A stretch of DNA of 64,000 bases from Fimenecus sp052273625 (GCA_052273625.1 DAVZHW010000003.1:1-64000); one strand, 5' to 3'; positions 33,434 through 42,601 are shown, counted from the first letter of the stretch. Numbers and translations are program-made. The notes: a model not told the origin generated them from the letters alone.

Positions 33434-34924
33434 TTATATGCTGTTTACAAACCTCATAAATGCGTTTCTGCCGTCCTCGTTGCATTTATAAACACCTGCG
33501 TCCTCAAGCACTCCGACAAACACCTTGCCGACCTCTGCCTTGAGTATCTCATCAACATTTTCTGCTGTGATTTCGCCGTAATTTGCTTTGAATTCGTCAA
33601 CCCAATCTGCGTGCTTTTCAATCTGCTCATTTGAACGAATATCTTTGCCGTTTACAATGTAATCGCCGAGAATTGCAAGCTCCTCTTTAAGTCTTGACGG
33701 AAGTACCGCAAGTCCCATAACCTCGATAAGACCGATATTTTCTTTCTTAATATGATGGTACTTGTCATGCGGATGATAAACGCCGAGCGGATACTCCTCT
33801 GTCGTTATGTTGTTACGAAGTGCAAGGTCAAGCTCGTAAGTGTCGCCGACCTTTCTTGCAATCGGGGTAATCGTGTTGTGCTTTTCGCCGTCGGTTTCAG
33901 CAAATACAAAAGCAGATTCGTCTGTGTAATCTCTCCATTTTTTAAGAATAATATCTGCAAGCTCAATAATTCTGTCGCTGTCCTTACTGCGAAGTCTAAT
34001 AACCGAAAGAGGCCATTTAACTATACCCGATTCAACATCTTCAAAGCCTTTGATTGTAAAGTGCTTCTCAATCGGTGCTTTTGCCATTGCAAAGGTGTAA
34101 TGACCGCCTTGGTAATGGTCATGGGAGAGGATGGAACCGCCGACAATCGGCAAATCTGCGTTTGAGCCGAGAAAATAATGGGGGAACAATTTTACAAAGT
34201 CAAATAACTTTATAAATGTTGCCTTTTCAATTTTCATCGGTGTATGCTCGCCGTTAAATACGATACAATGCTCGTTGTAGTAAACATAGGGAGAATATTG
34301 GAAGCCCCAAGCTGTATTGTTGATTGTAATCGGGATAATTCTGTGATTCTGCCTTGCAGGGAAATTCACTCTGCCTGCATAACCCTCGCACTCTTTACAC
34401 AAAAGGCACTTGGGATAACCGCTTTGCTTTTGAAGCTTTGCTGCGGCAATCGCCTTCGGGTCTTTTTCGGGCTTTGAAAGGTTAATTGAAATATCAATGT
34501 CGCCGTATTCACTCGGAACGGACCAACGCATATCTCTTTTAATTCTGTATCTTCTGATATAGTCCGAATCTCTGCTCAATTTATAGAACCAATCTGTGGC
34601 CTTTTCGGGACTTTCGCTGTAAAGAGCGTTAAAAGCTCTGATAACCTCGTGAGGCATAGGCATAAGGCAAGCCATAAGCTTTGCGTCGAACAAATCACGG
34701 TAAACAATGCTGTTTTCAATAATACCGTTTTCAGCCGCAAAGTCTAACAATTCACAAAGAGTGCTTTCAAGGTCAACATTTTGGAAATTCTCTGACGGCT
34801 CGTCATATTCATCAAGGCGAAGAGCCTCAAGAATCCTGTTTGTAACATAAACCTTGTCACATTCTTCGATAAGACCTGTTTCAAGTCCGTAGGTAACCAA
34901 TTTTTTTATGCTTTCATATATCAT
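33434..34924 (-). CDS. galT: UDP-glucose--hexose-1-phosphate uridylyltransferase, Firmicutes (class II) type
   Basis: 496 aa from the second in-frame ATG (34924), 7 nt after GAGG. The long GalT-2 form: CLLCKECEGYAGRVNFPARQNHR near residue 190 and SILSHDHYQGGHYTFAM near 285, with the catalytic histidine region HDHYQGG. Exchanges UMP between UDP-glucose and galactose-1-phosphate in the Leloir pathway. galK and galE are not adjacent; alpha-galactosidase-type genes elsewhere in the window could supply galactose. Confidence 0.93.
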   Translation of the reverse strand: MIYESIKKLVTYGLETGLIEECDKVYVTNRILEALRLDEYDEPSENFQNVDLESTLCELLDFAAENGIIENSIVYRDLFDAKLMACLMPMPHEVIRAFNALYSESPEKATDWFYKLSRDSDYIRRYRIKRDMRWSVPSEYGDIDISINLSKPEKDPKAIAAAKLQKQSGYPKCLLCKECEGYAGRVNFPARQNHRIIPITINNTAWGFQYSPYVYYNEHCIVFNGEHTPMKIEKATFIKLFDFVKLFPHYFLGSNADLPIVGGSILSHDHYQGGHYTFAMAKAPIEKHFTIKGFEDVESGIVKWPLSVIRLRSKDSDRIIELADIILKKWRDYTDESAFVFAETDGEKHNTITPIARKVGDTYELDLALRNNITTEEYPLGVYHPHDKYHHIKKENIGLIEVMGLAVLPSRLKEELAILGDYIVNGKDIRSNEQIEKHADWVDEFKANYGEITAENVDEILKAEVGKVFVGVLEDAGVYKCNEDGRNAFMRFVNSI

Positions 34925-34991
34925 ATACATACCTCAATTCAATCATTTTTTATATTTTAGCATTGCTATCGTTTGTTTACAATAGCCGGCT

Positions 34992-35666
34992 TTATTTTTC
35001 TTTGCTTTTTTTATCTTTTAACCACTTTGTAATCAAATAAATTGCACCAATCGGTATTGCGCAGATTATACCTATAACAATTAACTTCATAGGTATATAG
35101 TCATAAGCTGCGTCGCCGAGAATTGTGAAAAATATTACTCTCGGTGCAATTCCGAGAACGGAAGCTAAGAAATATTTTACGAACGGAATTTTCATTGAGC
35201 CGAAAAACATACTTGCAAAGTCGATAGGGAACACGGGCAAAAATCTAATTACAAATATAGAAGCGAATTTGTTTTCTTCTTCAAATGCAAGCAGTTTTTC
35301 TCCGCCTTTGCTCTTTTTCAAAAGGTTGTTTACATATTCACCGCCGACAAACCAACCGAAAATATATGAAACGATTACCTCAATCGCAATTCCGCAAATG
35401 TTAATTATTACAGCCTGTGCTGTCGGGAAAGCCATTCCCACCGAAATATAAACAAGAGAAGCGGGAACTACGAAAACAGCGCCCTTTATGCCGTATATTC
35501 CGAGTACACTCAAAATGGCAAGAGCGACCGACGGCGAATTTGCCACAATACTTCTTATATCTATATTGGATAGCTTATCGTAATTTATTATCGCAACCGC
35601 CATAACGGCGAAGATTACCGCAAGTCGAATTATCAGCTTGGCGGTTGATTTCTTATCTTTGTTCAA
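34992..35666 (-). CDS. TVP38/TMEM64-like (VTT domain) membrane protein
   Basis: 224 aa if started at the TTG at 35666, 8 nt after AGGAG; an in-frame ATG 12 codons upstream lies before that ribosome site. Five or six membrane helices. The VTT core is recognisable by PASLVYISVGMAFP, then EEENKFASIFVIRFLPVFPIDFASMFFGSMKIPF and a C-terminal helix. DedA/TVP38 relatives are lipid scramblases or flippases; exact substrate unknown. It follows galT's promoter side with 67 bp between. Confidence 0.83.
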   Translation of the reverse strand: MNKDKKSTAKLIIRLAVIFAVMAVAIINYDKLSNIDIRSIVANSPSVALAILSVLGIYGIKGAVFVVPASLVYISVGMAFPTAQAVIINICGIAIEVIVSYIFGWFVGGEYVNNLLKKSKGGEKLLAFEEENKFASIFVIRFLPVFPIDFASMFFGSMKIPFVKYFLASVLGIAPRVIFFTILGDAAYDYIPMKLIVIGIICAIPIGAIYLITKWLKDKKSKEK

Positions 35667-35805
35667 AGCAAACACTCCTAACATGAAAATATTGTACCAC
35701 ATTTATCAAATAAAGACAAACAGGATACAGATAAAAATCCGTCTCCTGCTTGTCTGTGTGTGAAAAATCTATTATGGAAAGAGGTAGCGATTTAATATGG
35801 CTGCA

Positions 35806-36051
35806 TTAAGCCACGTCAAATGAATGAGGAGCATCACCGTTAGGCGATTTGCCGCCCTTAACGACACGGAGCTCTCTGTTCTTCTTCATTTGCTCAATTC
35901 TTTTTCTTTTCTTATATCTGCGGTAATTTACGACAATGACCATCTTGATATACTGTTCAAATTTGATAACCTCTTTTTCGTGAATAAAACCGTATATAAG
36001 AAGTAAAACAACTGCCAATTCAATACTTGTTTTTGCGAAAATAGCTAACAT
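35806..36051 (-). CDS. small single-pass membrane protein under a candidate SOS box
   Basis: 81 aa, GGAGG before the ATG. Residues about 5-22 form one hydrophobic helix (ELAVVLLLIYGFI), followed by a highly basic region (NYRRYKKRKRIEQMKKNRE) and a short polar tail. No family recognised. The gene has a near-consensus promoter and a perfect LexA-type motif between promoter and start codon. By analogy with YneA-like SOS division inhibitors, which are also small single-pass proteins but usually have a LysM domain, a damage-induced membrane role is conceivable; this is inference. Confidence 0.65.
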   Translation of the reverse strand: MLAIFAKTSIELAVVLLLIYGFIHEKEVIKFEQYIKMVIVVNYRRYKKRKRIEQMKKNRELRVVKGGKSPNGDAPHSFDVA

Positions 36052-36074
36052 AATAATTTCCTCCGTTCATTGTC

Positions 36075-36131
36075 GAACATTCGTTCTTGCTCATTACACC
36101 CTTATTATAGCATGCATTTTTTATTTGTCAA
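36075..36131 (-). promoter_or_regulatory. promoter with a LexA-type SOS box
   Basis: Minus strand: TTGACA (36126-36131), 16-nt spacer, TATAAT (36104-36109). GAACGAATGTTC (36075-36086, minus strand) fits the Gram-positive LexA consensus GAACRNRYGTTC exactly, downstream of the start site. A partial second box (CGAACATTTG, about 36134-36143) touches the -35. Confidence 0.7.
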
Positions 36132-36448
36132 CACAAATGTTCGAAAATATTTTAAGCAGAGTACGCATAAAAGGACTTTACTCAATTTTATCCGATAACC
36201 TGCCAATTTGTTCATTTTCATTATATGACCTGTCCTGCAAATATAATACCACAACATATAGTGTATGTCAACTAATGCAAGCACAATTTATGCAATTTTA
36301 GTAAAAAAATACAACTTTTTATCACTTTACTGTTTATAAATGTGATAAAATTTGATATAATATCTTGATAAAAATATTGAGCTTTTGTTCGGAAGCAACC
36401 GAACAAAATCGGTTAAAATAAAGCTGATAAAAGAAAAGGAATTTAATT
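36132..36448. other. AT-rich intergenic region before obgE
   Basis: About 320 bp with no open frame. It includes a 10-bp perfect inverted repeat TTTTGTTCGG/CCGAACAAAA with loop AAGCAA (36383-36408) in the probable obgE leader and a TATAAT near 36355. No known RNA class recognised. Confidence 0.5.
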
Positions 36449-37720
36449 ATGTTTGTAGATAAAGCGAAAATTCGTATAAAAGCGGGAAACGGCGGCGACG
36501 GTGCCGTTGCTTTTCACAGAGAAAAATATGTGGCTTCCGGCGGACCTGACGGAGGCGACGGCGGCAGAGGCGGCAACATTGTTTTTCAGGTTGATGATAA
36601 TATTTCAACTCTTGCCGACTTCCGTTATAAAAGGAAATACAAGGCGCAAAACGGCGAAAACGGCAGAGGCAGCCGTTGTAACGGGAAAAAAGCTCCGGAC
36701 CTTATTATCAAAGTCCCGAGAGGAACGGTAATTCGTGAGGTTGAAAGCGGTGTCGTTATGGCGGATATGTCCTCAAATGAACCGTTCATTGCGGCAAAGG
36801 GCGGTAACGGCGGATGGGGTAACTCTCATTTCGCAACTCCGACAAGGCAGACGCCCCGTTTTGCAAAAAGCGGCGCTCCCGGCGAGGAGTGGGAGGTAAG
36901 CCTTGAATTAAAGCTCATTGCCGACGTGGGACTTTTAGGCTTCCCGAATGTCGGAAAATCCTCATTTCTCTCCGTTGTCAGTGAGGCAAAGCCGATTATC
37001 GGCGATTATCACTTTACAACTATAATCCCCGTTTTGGGAGTTGTTTCAATGGGCCCCGAAAACAGCTTTGTAATTGCCGATATTCCCGGACTTATCGAGG
37101 GTGCGGCTGATGGTGTAGGCTTAGGTCATGAATTTTTACGCCATGTTGAGCGTTGCCGTATGCTTGTGCATATAGTTGATGTTGCAGGCAGCGAGGGCAG
37201 AGACCCGATTGAGGACTTTGAAAAGATTAACGAAGAGCTTGTTAAATTCAATCCCGAGCTTGCAAAATGTCCGCAGATTGTTGCAGGTAACAAAATCGAC
37301 CTTGCCACAGATGAACAGCTTGCAGCTTTCAGAAATTACATTGAAAGCAAGGGTTACGAATACTTTGAAATTTGTGCTCCCATTCAACACAATACAAAAG
37401 AACTTATCAACGCCGTAGCGAAAAAACTTGCTTCTCTTCCGCCTGTCAAAAAATACGAATCGGAAGAAATTCCGCTTGAGGTTATGGCACAGAAGAAAAA
37501 TGACGGCTTCAAAGTTACCGTTGAGGACGGCGTTTACATTGTCGAGGCTGAATGGCTCTACAAAATTCTCCTCAAAACCGACCCCGACGACTACTCCTCG
37601 CTTCAATACTTCCAAAATGTTCTTCAATCCAGCGGTATAATTGATGAACTTATCAAGCAGGGTATTCATGAAGGGGATACAGTATCGATCTACGACCTCG
37701 AATTCGATTACATCCCTTAA
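36449..37720 (+). CDS. obgE: GTPase ObgE/CgtA
   Basis: 423 aa. N-terminal glycine-rich Obg fold (KIRIKAGNGGDGAVAFHREK, about 1-157), a G domain with GFPNVGKSS (G1), DIPGLIEGA (G3) and NKID (G4), and a C-terminal OCT domain (about 340-423). Essential GTPase for 50S assembly and stress or sporulation control. A tandem-repeat array begins 6 bp after its stop codon. Confidence 0.97.
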   Translation: MFVDKAKIRIKAGNGGDGAVAFHREKYVASGGPDGGDGGRGGNIVFQVDDNISTLADFRYKRKYKAQNGENGRGSRCNGKKAPDLIIKVPRGTVIREVESGVVMADMSSNEPFIAAKGGNGGWGNSHFATPTRQTPRFAKSGAPGEEWEVSLELKLIADVGLLGFPNVGKSSFLSVVSEAKPIIGDYHFTTIIPVLGVVSMGPENSFVIADIPGLIEGAADGVGLGHEFLRHVERCRMLVHIVDVAGSEGRDPIEDFEKINEELVKFNPELAKCPQIVAGNKIDLATDEQLAAFRNYIESKGYEYFEICAPIQHNTKELINAVAKKLASLPPVKKYESEEIPLEVMAQKKNDGFKVTVEDGVYIVEAEWLYKILLKTDPDDYSSLQYFQNVLQSSGIIDELIKQGIHEGDTVSIYDLEFDYIP

Positions 37721-37726
37721 TTTTGG

Positions 37727-38440
37727 TGCTTTTTGCGCATAGCTTCGTTGCTTCGCACTCGAAGTATATTCATACGCCGTCGTGCTTGCGCCTTGCTCTG
37801 CACAAAAATCACTCAAAATTAAAAATGAATGTTGCTTTTTGCGTGATACTGCGTTGTTGCGTGCTCGGAGTATATTCATACGCCGTCGCACTTACGCCTT
37901 GTCTTGCACAAAAATCACTCAAAATTAAAAATAAATGGTGCTTTTTGCGTGATACTGCGTTGCTTCGCACTCGAAGTATATTTATACGCCGTCGTGCTTG
38001 CGCCTTGCTCTGCACAAAAATCACTCAAAATTAAAAATGAATGTTGCTTTTTGCGTGATACTGCGTTGTTGCGTGCTCGGAGTATATTTATACGCCGTCG
38101 CACTTGCGCCTTGCTCTGCACAAAAATCACTCAAAATTAAAAATGAATGTTGCTTTTNNNNNNNNNNNNNNNNNNNNNNNNNNNNNNNNNNNNNNNNNNN
38201 NNNNNNNNNNNNNNNNNNNNNNNNNNNNNNNNNNNNNNNNNNNNNNNNNNNNNNNNNCTTGCGCCTTGCTCTGCACAAAAATCACTCAAAATTAAAAATG
38301 AATGTTGCTTTTTGCGTGATACTGCGTTGTTGCGTGCTCGGAGTATATTCATACGCCGTCGCACTTACGCCTTGTCTTGCACAAAAATCACTCAAAATTA
38401 AAATCCATTGTTGCTTTTTGCGTGATACTGCGTTGTTGCG
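37727..38440. repeat. 106-bp tandem repeat array
   Basis: Unit starts at 37727, 37833, 37939, 38045, 38151, then beyond the gap 38306 and 38412: a strict 106-bp period. Units come in two alternating variants. Variant A has ...TTCGCACTCGAAG... and ...GTCGTGCTTGCG...; variant B has ...TGCGTGCTCGGAG... and ...GTCGCACTT.... Each unit also has ATCACTCAAAA pairing with TTTTTGCGTGAT of the next unit. All open frames in both strands here are repeat-derived and not credible genes. Confidence 0.93.
38158..38257. other. assembly gap (100 N) inside the tandem repeat
   Basis: Exactly 100 N. It breaks the 106-bp register: the unit starts on either side are 155 bp apart. A gap of 51 bp, or 51 plus a multiple of 106, would restore it. 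Confidence 0.95.
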
Positions 38441-38466
38441 TTTAATATCAAATTAACCTCGACAGT

Positions 38467-38702
38467 GTAGGGCGGTGGCTTGCTGCCGCCGTTAGATTGC
38501 TGTTGATATATGATAATTTACGGTTAATATGAAATTATAATCAAAGCACAACCCGTAGGGGCGACCTGTGGTCGCCTGTCAATTTCATCTGACGATAAAA
38601 ATAGGCGAACACAGTTCGCCCCTACGGTATAATATAAAAATACAATTGCTTGTAACCGTTGATTTGATGTAATTTAACGGCGGGAGTAAGCCTCCGCCCT
38701 AC
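38467..38702. repeat. nested palindromic element (MITE-like)
   Basis: Outer arms 38467-38494 and 38675-38702 are inverted copies with three mismatches over 28 bp (GTAGGGCGG...GTTA). Inner arms 38553-38580 and 38601-38627 are another inverted pair (CCGTAGGGGCGA...). Each arm is itself a short hairpin, for example GGCGACC-TGT-GGTCGCC and GGCGAAC-ACA-GTTCGCC. No coding frame. Confidence 0.82.
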
Positions 38703-39015
38703 TCTGTCTGATATTATTTGTACCTTTAAGTCCTTAACTACGATAGAGTGTAACAAAACGGACAAAAGGGTGCCTGAATTCGGGAGAATTTACTCCTTCC
38801 ACAGGTCAATCAAATTTGATTAGTTCTTCCGCCACATCTTTGGGCGCCGCAAGAGGGCAAGACAGCAATTTTTATAATTTGATGAAATCTGTTTTACTCC
38901 CTCGGTTAAACGCTTTGCGTTCGACAGCTCCCTCTGAGACGGAGCGAACCTTTAAGGAAATTTTATATAAAATAAATAACCTATAAACAACCTATTTTTT
39001 TATATCAGGTGAAAA
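38703..39015. other. non-coding region before mrnC with repeat-like fragments
   Basis: About 310 bp with no credible gene. It contains GC-rich repeat-like segments, such as GCCGCAAGAGGGCAAGAC and CTCCCTCGG...GCTCCCTCTGAGACGGAG, of the kind found between genes in gut Clostridia. Confidence 0.5.
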
Positions 39016-39447
39016 ATGGACAATAATAAAATTGTAAACAAAAATGACATATCAAATTACAGTCCTATGGCAATGGCATTTTTGGGCGATGCGGTTTACG
39101 GACTTTTGGTGCGTGAAAAGCTCGTTCTTGAATGTAACAGACCTGCGGGTGTACTACATACGCTTTCGATAAAGCAGGTAAATGCCGCCGCACAGGCAAA
39201 GGGCGCTAAAAAGCTTTTATCTGTTTTGACTCAAGAGGAATCGGACGTGTTTAAGCGTGGCAGAAACACCCACACAAAGCACACTCCGAAAAATCAGTCC
39301 GAGGGCGATTATCATTACGCCACGGGTCTTGAAACACTTTTCGGTTATCTGTATCTTTTGGGCGAGGAAAAAAGACTTCGTGAGCTATTTGAAATAATCA
39401 ACGGCGACGGGGTGCTCAATTCTGAAACGGGTAGCGACAAGGACTGA
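39016..39447 (+). CDS. mrnC: Mini-ribonuclease 3
   Basis: 143 aa. A lone RNase III catalytic domain without dsRBD: SPMAMAFLGDAVYGLLVRE near the start, then KRGRNTHT and ATGLETLFGYLYLLGEEKRL with conserved acidic residues. MrnC matures 23S rRNA ends in Firmicutes. AGGTG precedes the ATG. Its 3' end overlaps the apparent start of yitT by 26 nt. Confidence 0.93.
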   Translation: MDNNKIVNKNDISNYSPMAMAFLGDAVYGLLVREKLVLECNRPAGVLHTLSIKQVNAAAQAKGAKKLLSVLTQEESDVFKRGRNTHTKHTPKNQSEGDYHYATGLETLFGYLYLLGEEKRLRELFEIINGDGVLNSETGSDKD

Positions 39448-40294
39448 TATTAAAAACACATTCAAGGATTTCCTTTGGTGGACTTTAGGCAGTATACTTT
39501 TTGCGGCCGCAATCAACCTTTTTACTGCGCCGAATGAGATAACTGTAGGCGGCTTTTCGGGAATTGCGACGGTTGCAAATTTTCTTTTCGGCTTTCCGAT
39601 AGGTCTTACGGTATTCCTTTTGAATGTGCCGTTATTTGTTGTTGCTTTTCTGAAATTAGGATATAAATTTGTTATAAAAACATTTGTTGCCACCTTTGAA
39701 AGCTCGTTTTTTATTGACCTGTTTGCAAGCTTTATGAAGGGCTATTCGGGCGACAGACTTTTAAGCGCTGCTTTCGGCGGCGTGCTGCTCGGCACGGGAC
39801 TGGGGCTTATTTTCCTGCACGGTGCGACAACGGGCGGAACGGATGTCATAGCAACCCTGTTAAGACTTAAATATCCGCACCTTTCAATGGGCAGGCTCAT
39901 TTTTATAGTTGACCTTACGATAGTTTTGCTGTCGTATTTCGCATATAAAAGCGTAGACGCAATACTCTATGCACTTGTTACCGTTTTCATTTCAACTCAG
40001 GCGGTAGACCTTATAAACTCGGGCTTTTCACATTCAAAAACCGTGCTTATTGTTACCGAACACGGGAAAGAAATGGCGCAGGAAATACTTTTCACTCTCG
40101 GCAGGGGAGTCACGTCTGTTAAGGCTCAGGGTGCATATACGGGAAACGAAAAGCAGATAATTTTTTGTGCCGTGAGAGCCGAAGAGGTTTCGTATTTTTC
40201 AAAACTTATAGGTCAGGTTGACAAAAATTCATTTATGATAGTTACCGATGCAGATGATATTTTCGGCAACGGTTTTAATAAAGAAAAACTGTAA
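39422..40294 (+). CDS. YitT family membrane protein with a non-canonical start
   Basis: About 290 aa. YitT features: five N-terminal membrane helices (FKDFLWWTLGSILFAAAINLF, VGGFSGIATV, FGFPIGLTVFLLNVP) and a C-terminal DUF2179 domain (TVLIVTEHGKEMAQEILF...GVTSVKAQGAYTG). Conserved sequence extends well upstream of the first ATG, GTG or TTG start (TTG 39620). The reading frame opens after a TAA near 39403 and offers only ATT (39419) or CTG (39422) before the family-conserved RTDIKNTFKDF, with GGGGTG in front. Either an unusual start is used or the sequence has an indel. Membrane role unknown. Confidence 0.8.
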   Translation: MKRVATRTDIKNTFKDFLWWTLGSILFAAAINLFTAPNEITVGGFSGIATVANFLFGFPIGLTVFLLNVPLFVVAFLKLGYKFVIKTFVATFESSFFIDLFASFMKGYSGDRLLSAAFGGVLLGTGLGLIFLHGATTGGTDVIATLLRLKYPHLSMGRLIFIVDLTIVLLSYFAYKSVDAILYALVTVFISTQAVDLINSGFSHSKTVLIVTEHGKEMAQEILFTLGRGVTSVKAQGAYTGNEKQIIFCAVRAEEVSYFSKLIGQVDKNSFMIVTDADDIFGNGFNKEKL

Positions 40295-40314
40295 ATTCAT
40301 ATAAGAGGTAGTTT

Positions 40315-42120
40315 ATGGCAAAAAAGGAAAACATCAGAAATTTCTCTATTATCGCTCACATTGACCACGGCAAATCAACTCTTGCCGACAGACTTTTGGA
40401 GCTTACCGACTCTGTTGCAAAGCGTGATATGGCTAATCAGTTGCTCGACAATATGGATCTTGAGCGTGAAAGAGGTATTACAATCAAGGCGCACGCCGTA
40501 AAGCTTGACTATACCGCAAAGGACGGCAAGACCTACGAGCTTAATTTGATTGACACCCCCGGTCACGTTGACTTTAACTATGAGGTATCCCGTTCTCTTG
40601 CGGCTTGTGAGGGTGCGGTGCTTATCGTTGACGCTTCGCAGGGCGTTGAGGCGCAGACTCTTGCAAATACATATCTTGCACTTGACCACAATCTTGAAAT
40701 TGTACCTATTATAAATAAGATAGATCTGCCTGCCGCAGATCCCGAGCGTGTAGCTCATGAGGTTGAGGATGTAATCGGTATCCCGTGTCTTGATTCTCCG
40801 AGGGTTTCCGCAAAAACAGGTGAAAATGTCGATGCTGTTTTGGAGGAAATTGTAAACCTTGTGCCTCCTCCCGAAGACAGAGACGGTGAGCCGTTGAGAG
40901 CGTTGATTTTTGACTCTGTATATGACAGTTACCGTGGCGTAATCGTTTATGTCAGAGTTATGGACGGTAAAATCAAACCGGGCGACACTATGCGTATGAT
41001 GGCAACGGGTGCGGAATTTACCGTTGTTGAAACAGGTTATATGAGAGCAATCTCTCTTGAGCCCACAAAAGAGCTTTCTTCGGGCGAGGTCGGATATATC
41101 ACGGCTTCAATCAAAACCGTTTCCGACGCTCGTGTCGGCGATACCGTAACAACAGCCGAAAGACCAGCCACAGAGCCGCTTCCCGGTTACAGAAAAGTAA
41201 ATCCGATGGTGTTCTGCGGAGTTTATCCTGCTGACGGTGCGGACTATGAAAATCTCCGTGACGCACTTGAGAAATTGCAGTTGAACGATGCGGCTCTTTC
41301 TTTTGAGCCTGAAACATCGGGAGCGTTGGGCTTTGGCTTCAGATGCGGTTTCCTCGGACTTCTTCATCTTGAAATTATACAGGAACGCCTTGAGAGGGAA
41401 TATAATCTTGACCTTGTTACAACAATCCCGAGCGTTGTATATAAAATTCATCTTACCGATAAGTCGGTGGTTGAAATCGACAACCCGTCTAATTATCCCG
41501 ATCCCGCTACGATTGATTATTCGGAAGAGCCCGTTGTCGAGGCTCACATTTACGCTCCGCCCGAATATGTCGGCGCAATTATGGACTTGTGTCAGGACAG
41601 ACGTGGCACCTATGAGGGTATGACCTATCTTGACGCGGACAGAGTTGATTTGAAATACATTCTTCCGCTTAACGAGATAATCTATGACTTTTTTGACGTT
41701 CTCAAATCGAGAACAAGAGGCTATGCTTCTTTTGACTACGAGCTCAAAGGCTATGAAAAATCACAGCTTGTTAAGCTTGACGTGCTGTTAAACGGCGATG
41801 TAATAGACGCCCTTTCATTTATCATTCACTCTGATAAGGCATATACAAGGGCAAGAAAGATTGCTGAAAAGCTTAAAGAGAATATTCCGAGACAGATGTT
41901 TGAAATTCCGATTCAGATAGCAATCGGCGGAAAGGTAATCGCCCGTGAAACCGTTAAGGCAATGCGTAAGGACGTGCTTGCGAAGTGCTACGGCGGCGAT
42001 ATTACAAGAAAGAAAAAGCTACTCGAAAAACAGAAGGAAGGAAAGAAACGAATGCGTCAGTTCGGTACGGTTGAAGTACCGCAAGAGGCGTTTATGTCGG
42101 TTCTGAAGTTAGATGAATAA
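40315..42120 (+). CDS. lepA: elongation factor 4 (LepA)
   Basis: 601 aa, full length. G domain IAHIDHGKSTLADRLLE (G1), DTPGHVDF (G3), NKIDLPAAD (G4), followed by domains II, III and V and the LepA-specific C-terminal domain (KKLLEKQKEGKKRMRQFGTVEVPQEAF). Back-translocating or assembly-assisting ribosomal GTPase. AGAGGTAG before the ATG. Followed by hemW after one gene, a common bacterial pairing. Confidence 0.97.
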   Translation: MAKKENIRNFSIIAHIDHGKSTLADRLLELTDSVAKRDMANQLLDNMDLERERGITIKAHAVKLDYTAKDGKTYELNLIDTPGHVDFNYEVSRSLAACEGAVLIVDASQGVEAQTLANTYLALDHNLEIVPIINKIDLPAADPERVAHEVEDVIGIPCLDSPRVSAKTGENVDAVLEEIVNLVPPPEDRDGEPLRALIFDSVYDSYRGVIVYVRVMDGKIKPGDTMRMMATGAEFTVVETGYMRAISLEPTKELSSGEVGYITASIKTVSDARVGDTVTTAERPATEPLPGYRKVNPMVFCGVYPADGADYENLRDALEKLQLNDAALSFEPETSGALGFGFRCGFLGLLHLEIIQERLEREYNLDLVTTIPSVVYKIHLTDKSVVEIDNPSNYPDPATIDYSEEPVVEAHIYAPPEYVGAIMDLCQDRRGTYEGMTYLDADRVDLKYILPLNEIIYDFFDVLKSRTRGYASFDYELKGYEKSQLVKLDVLLNGDVIDALSFIIHSDKAYTRARKIAEKLKENIPRQMFEIPIQIAIGGKVIARETVKAMRKDVLAKCYGGDITRKKKLLEKQKEGKKRMRQFGTVEVPQEAFMSVLKLDE

Positions 42121-42601
42121 CAGAGATAACATTTTACAGCGATTAAACGAGCTTTCTGTTCCGTATGAGCTAAAGGAGCACCCTGCCGCTTTCACAATGG
42201 AAGAGCTTGACAAATTGCACCTCAACGATAACAACGAAATATGCAAAAACCTATTTCTTCGTGATTACAAGGGTAAAAGACACGCTCTTGTAATTTTGCG
42301 AGGGGATAAGCACGCAGATTTGCCGCTTATCCGTGAAGAAATCGGCTCAACGAGATTGAGCTTTGCTTCGGATGAGCGACTTTCTAAGTATCTCGACGTT
42401 AAAAAAGGCTCTGTTTCTCTTTTGGGTATCATAAACGATACTGCGGATGCGGTTGAGGTTTATCTTGACGAGGATTTGAAAACGCTTCCGTGCCTCGGCT
42501 TCCATCCGAACGACAACACGGCTACCGTGCTTTTGAGCTTTGAAGATATGATTAAATATGTCGAAAGCACTTCGCACAATATTCGCTTTATAAAAGTATG
42601 A
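42113..42601 (+). CDS. YbaK/EbsC-type prolyl-tRNA deacylase (ProX-like)
   Basis: 162 aa, overlapping the lepA stop by 8 nt. The whole protein is a YbaK/aminoacyl-tRNA-deacylase fold: YELKEHPAAFTMEEL near the N-terminus, KNLFLRDYKGKRHALVILRGDKHAD with the conserved Lys, and GSVSLLGIIND plus LGFHPNDNTATVLLS. Such free-standing proteins hydrolyse mischarged Ala-tRNA(Pro). Translationally coupled to lepA. Confidence 0.87.
   Translation: MNNRDNILQRLNELSVPYELKEHPAAFTMEELDKLHLNDNNEICKNLFLRDYKGKRHALVILRGDKHADLPLIREEIGSTRLSFASDERLSKYLDVKKGSVSLLGIINDTADAVEVYLDEDLKTLPCLGFHPNDNTATVLLSFEDMIKYVESTSHNIRFIKV

Noticed and set aside
37727..38440. Possible CRISPR array
   Set aside because: The repeats are contiguous 106-bp units with no unique spacers, and no cas genes are present.
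37723..38456. Many overlapping open frames on both strands with repeated peptide blocks
   Set aside because: They are the 106-bp repeat read in several frames, which is not a multiple of three; they have no ribosome sites and cross the N gap.
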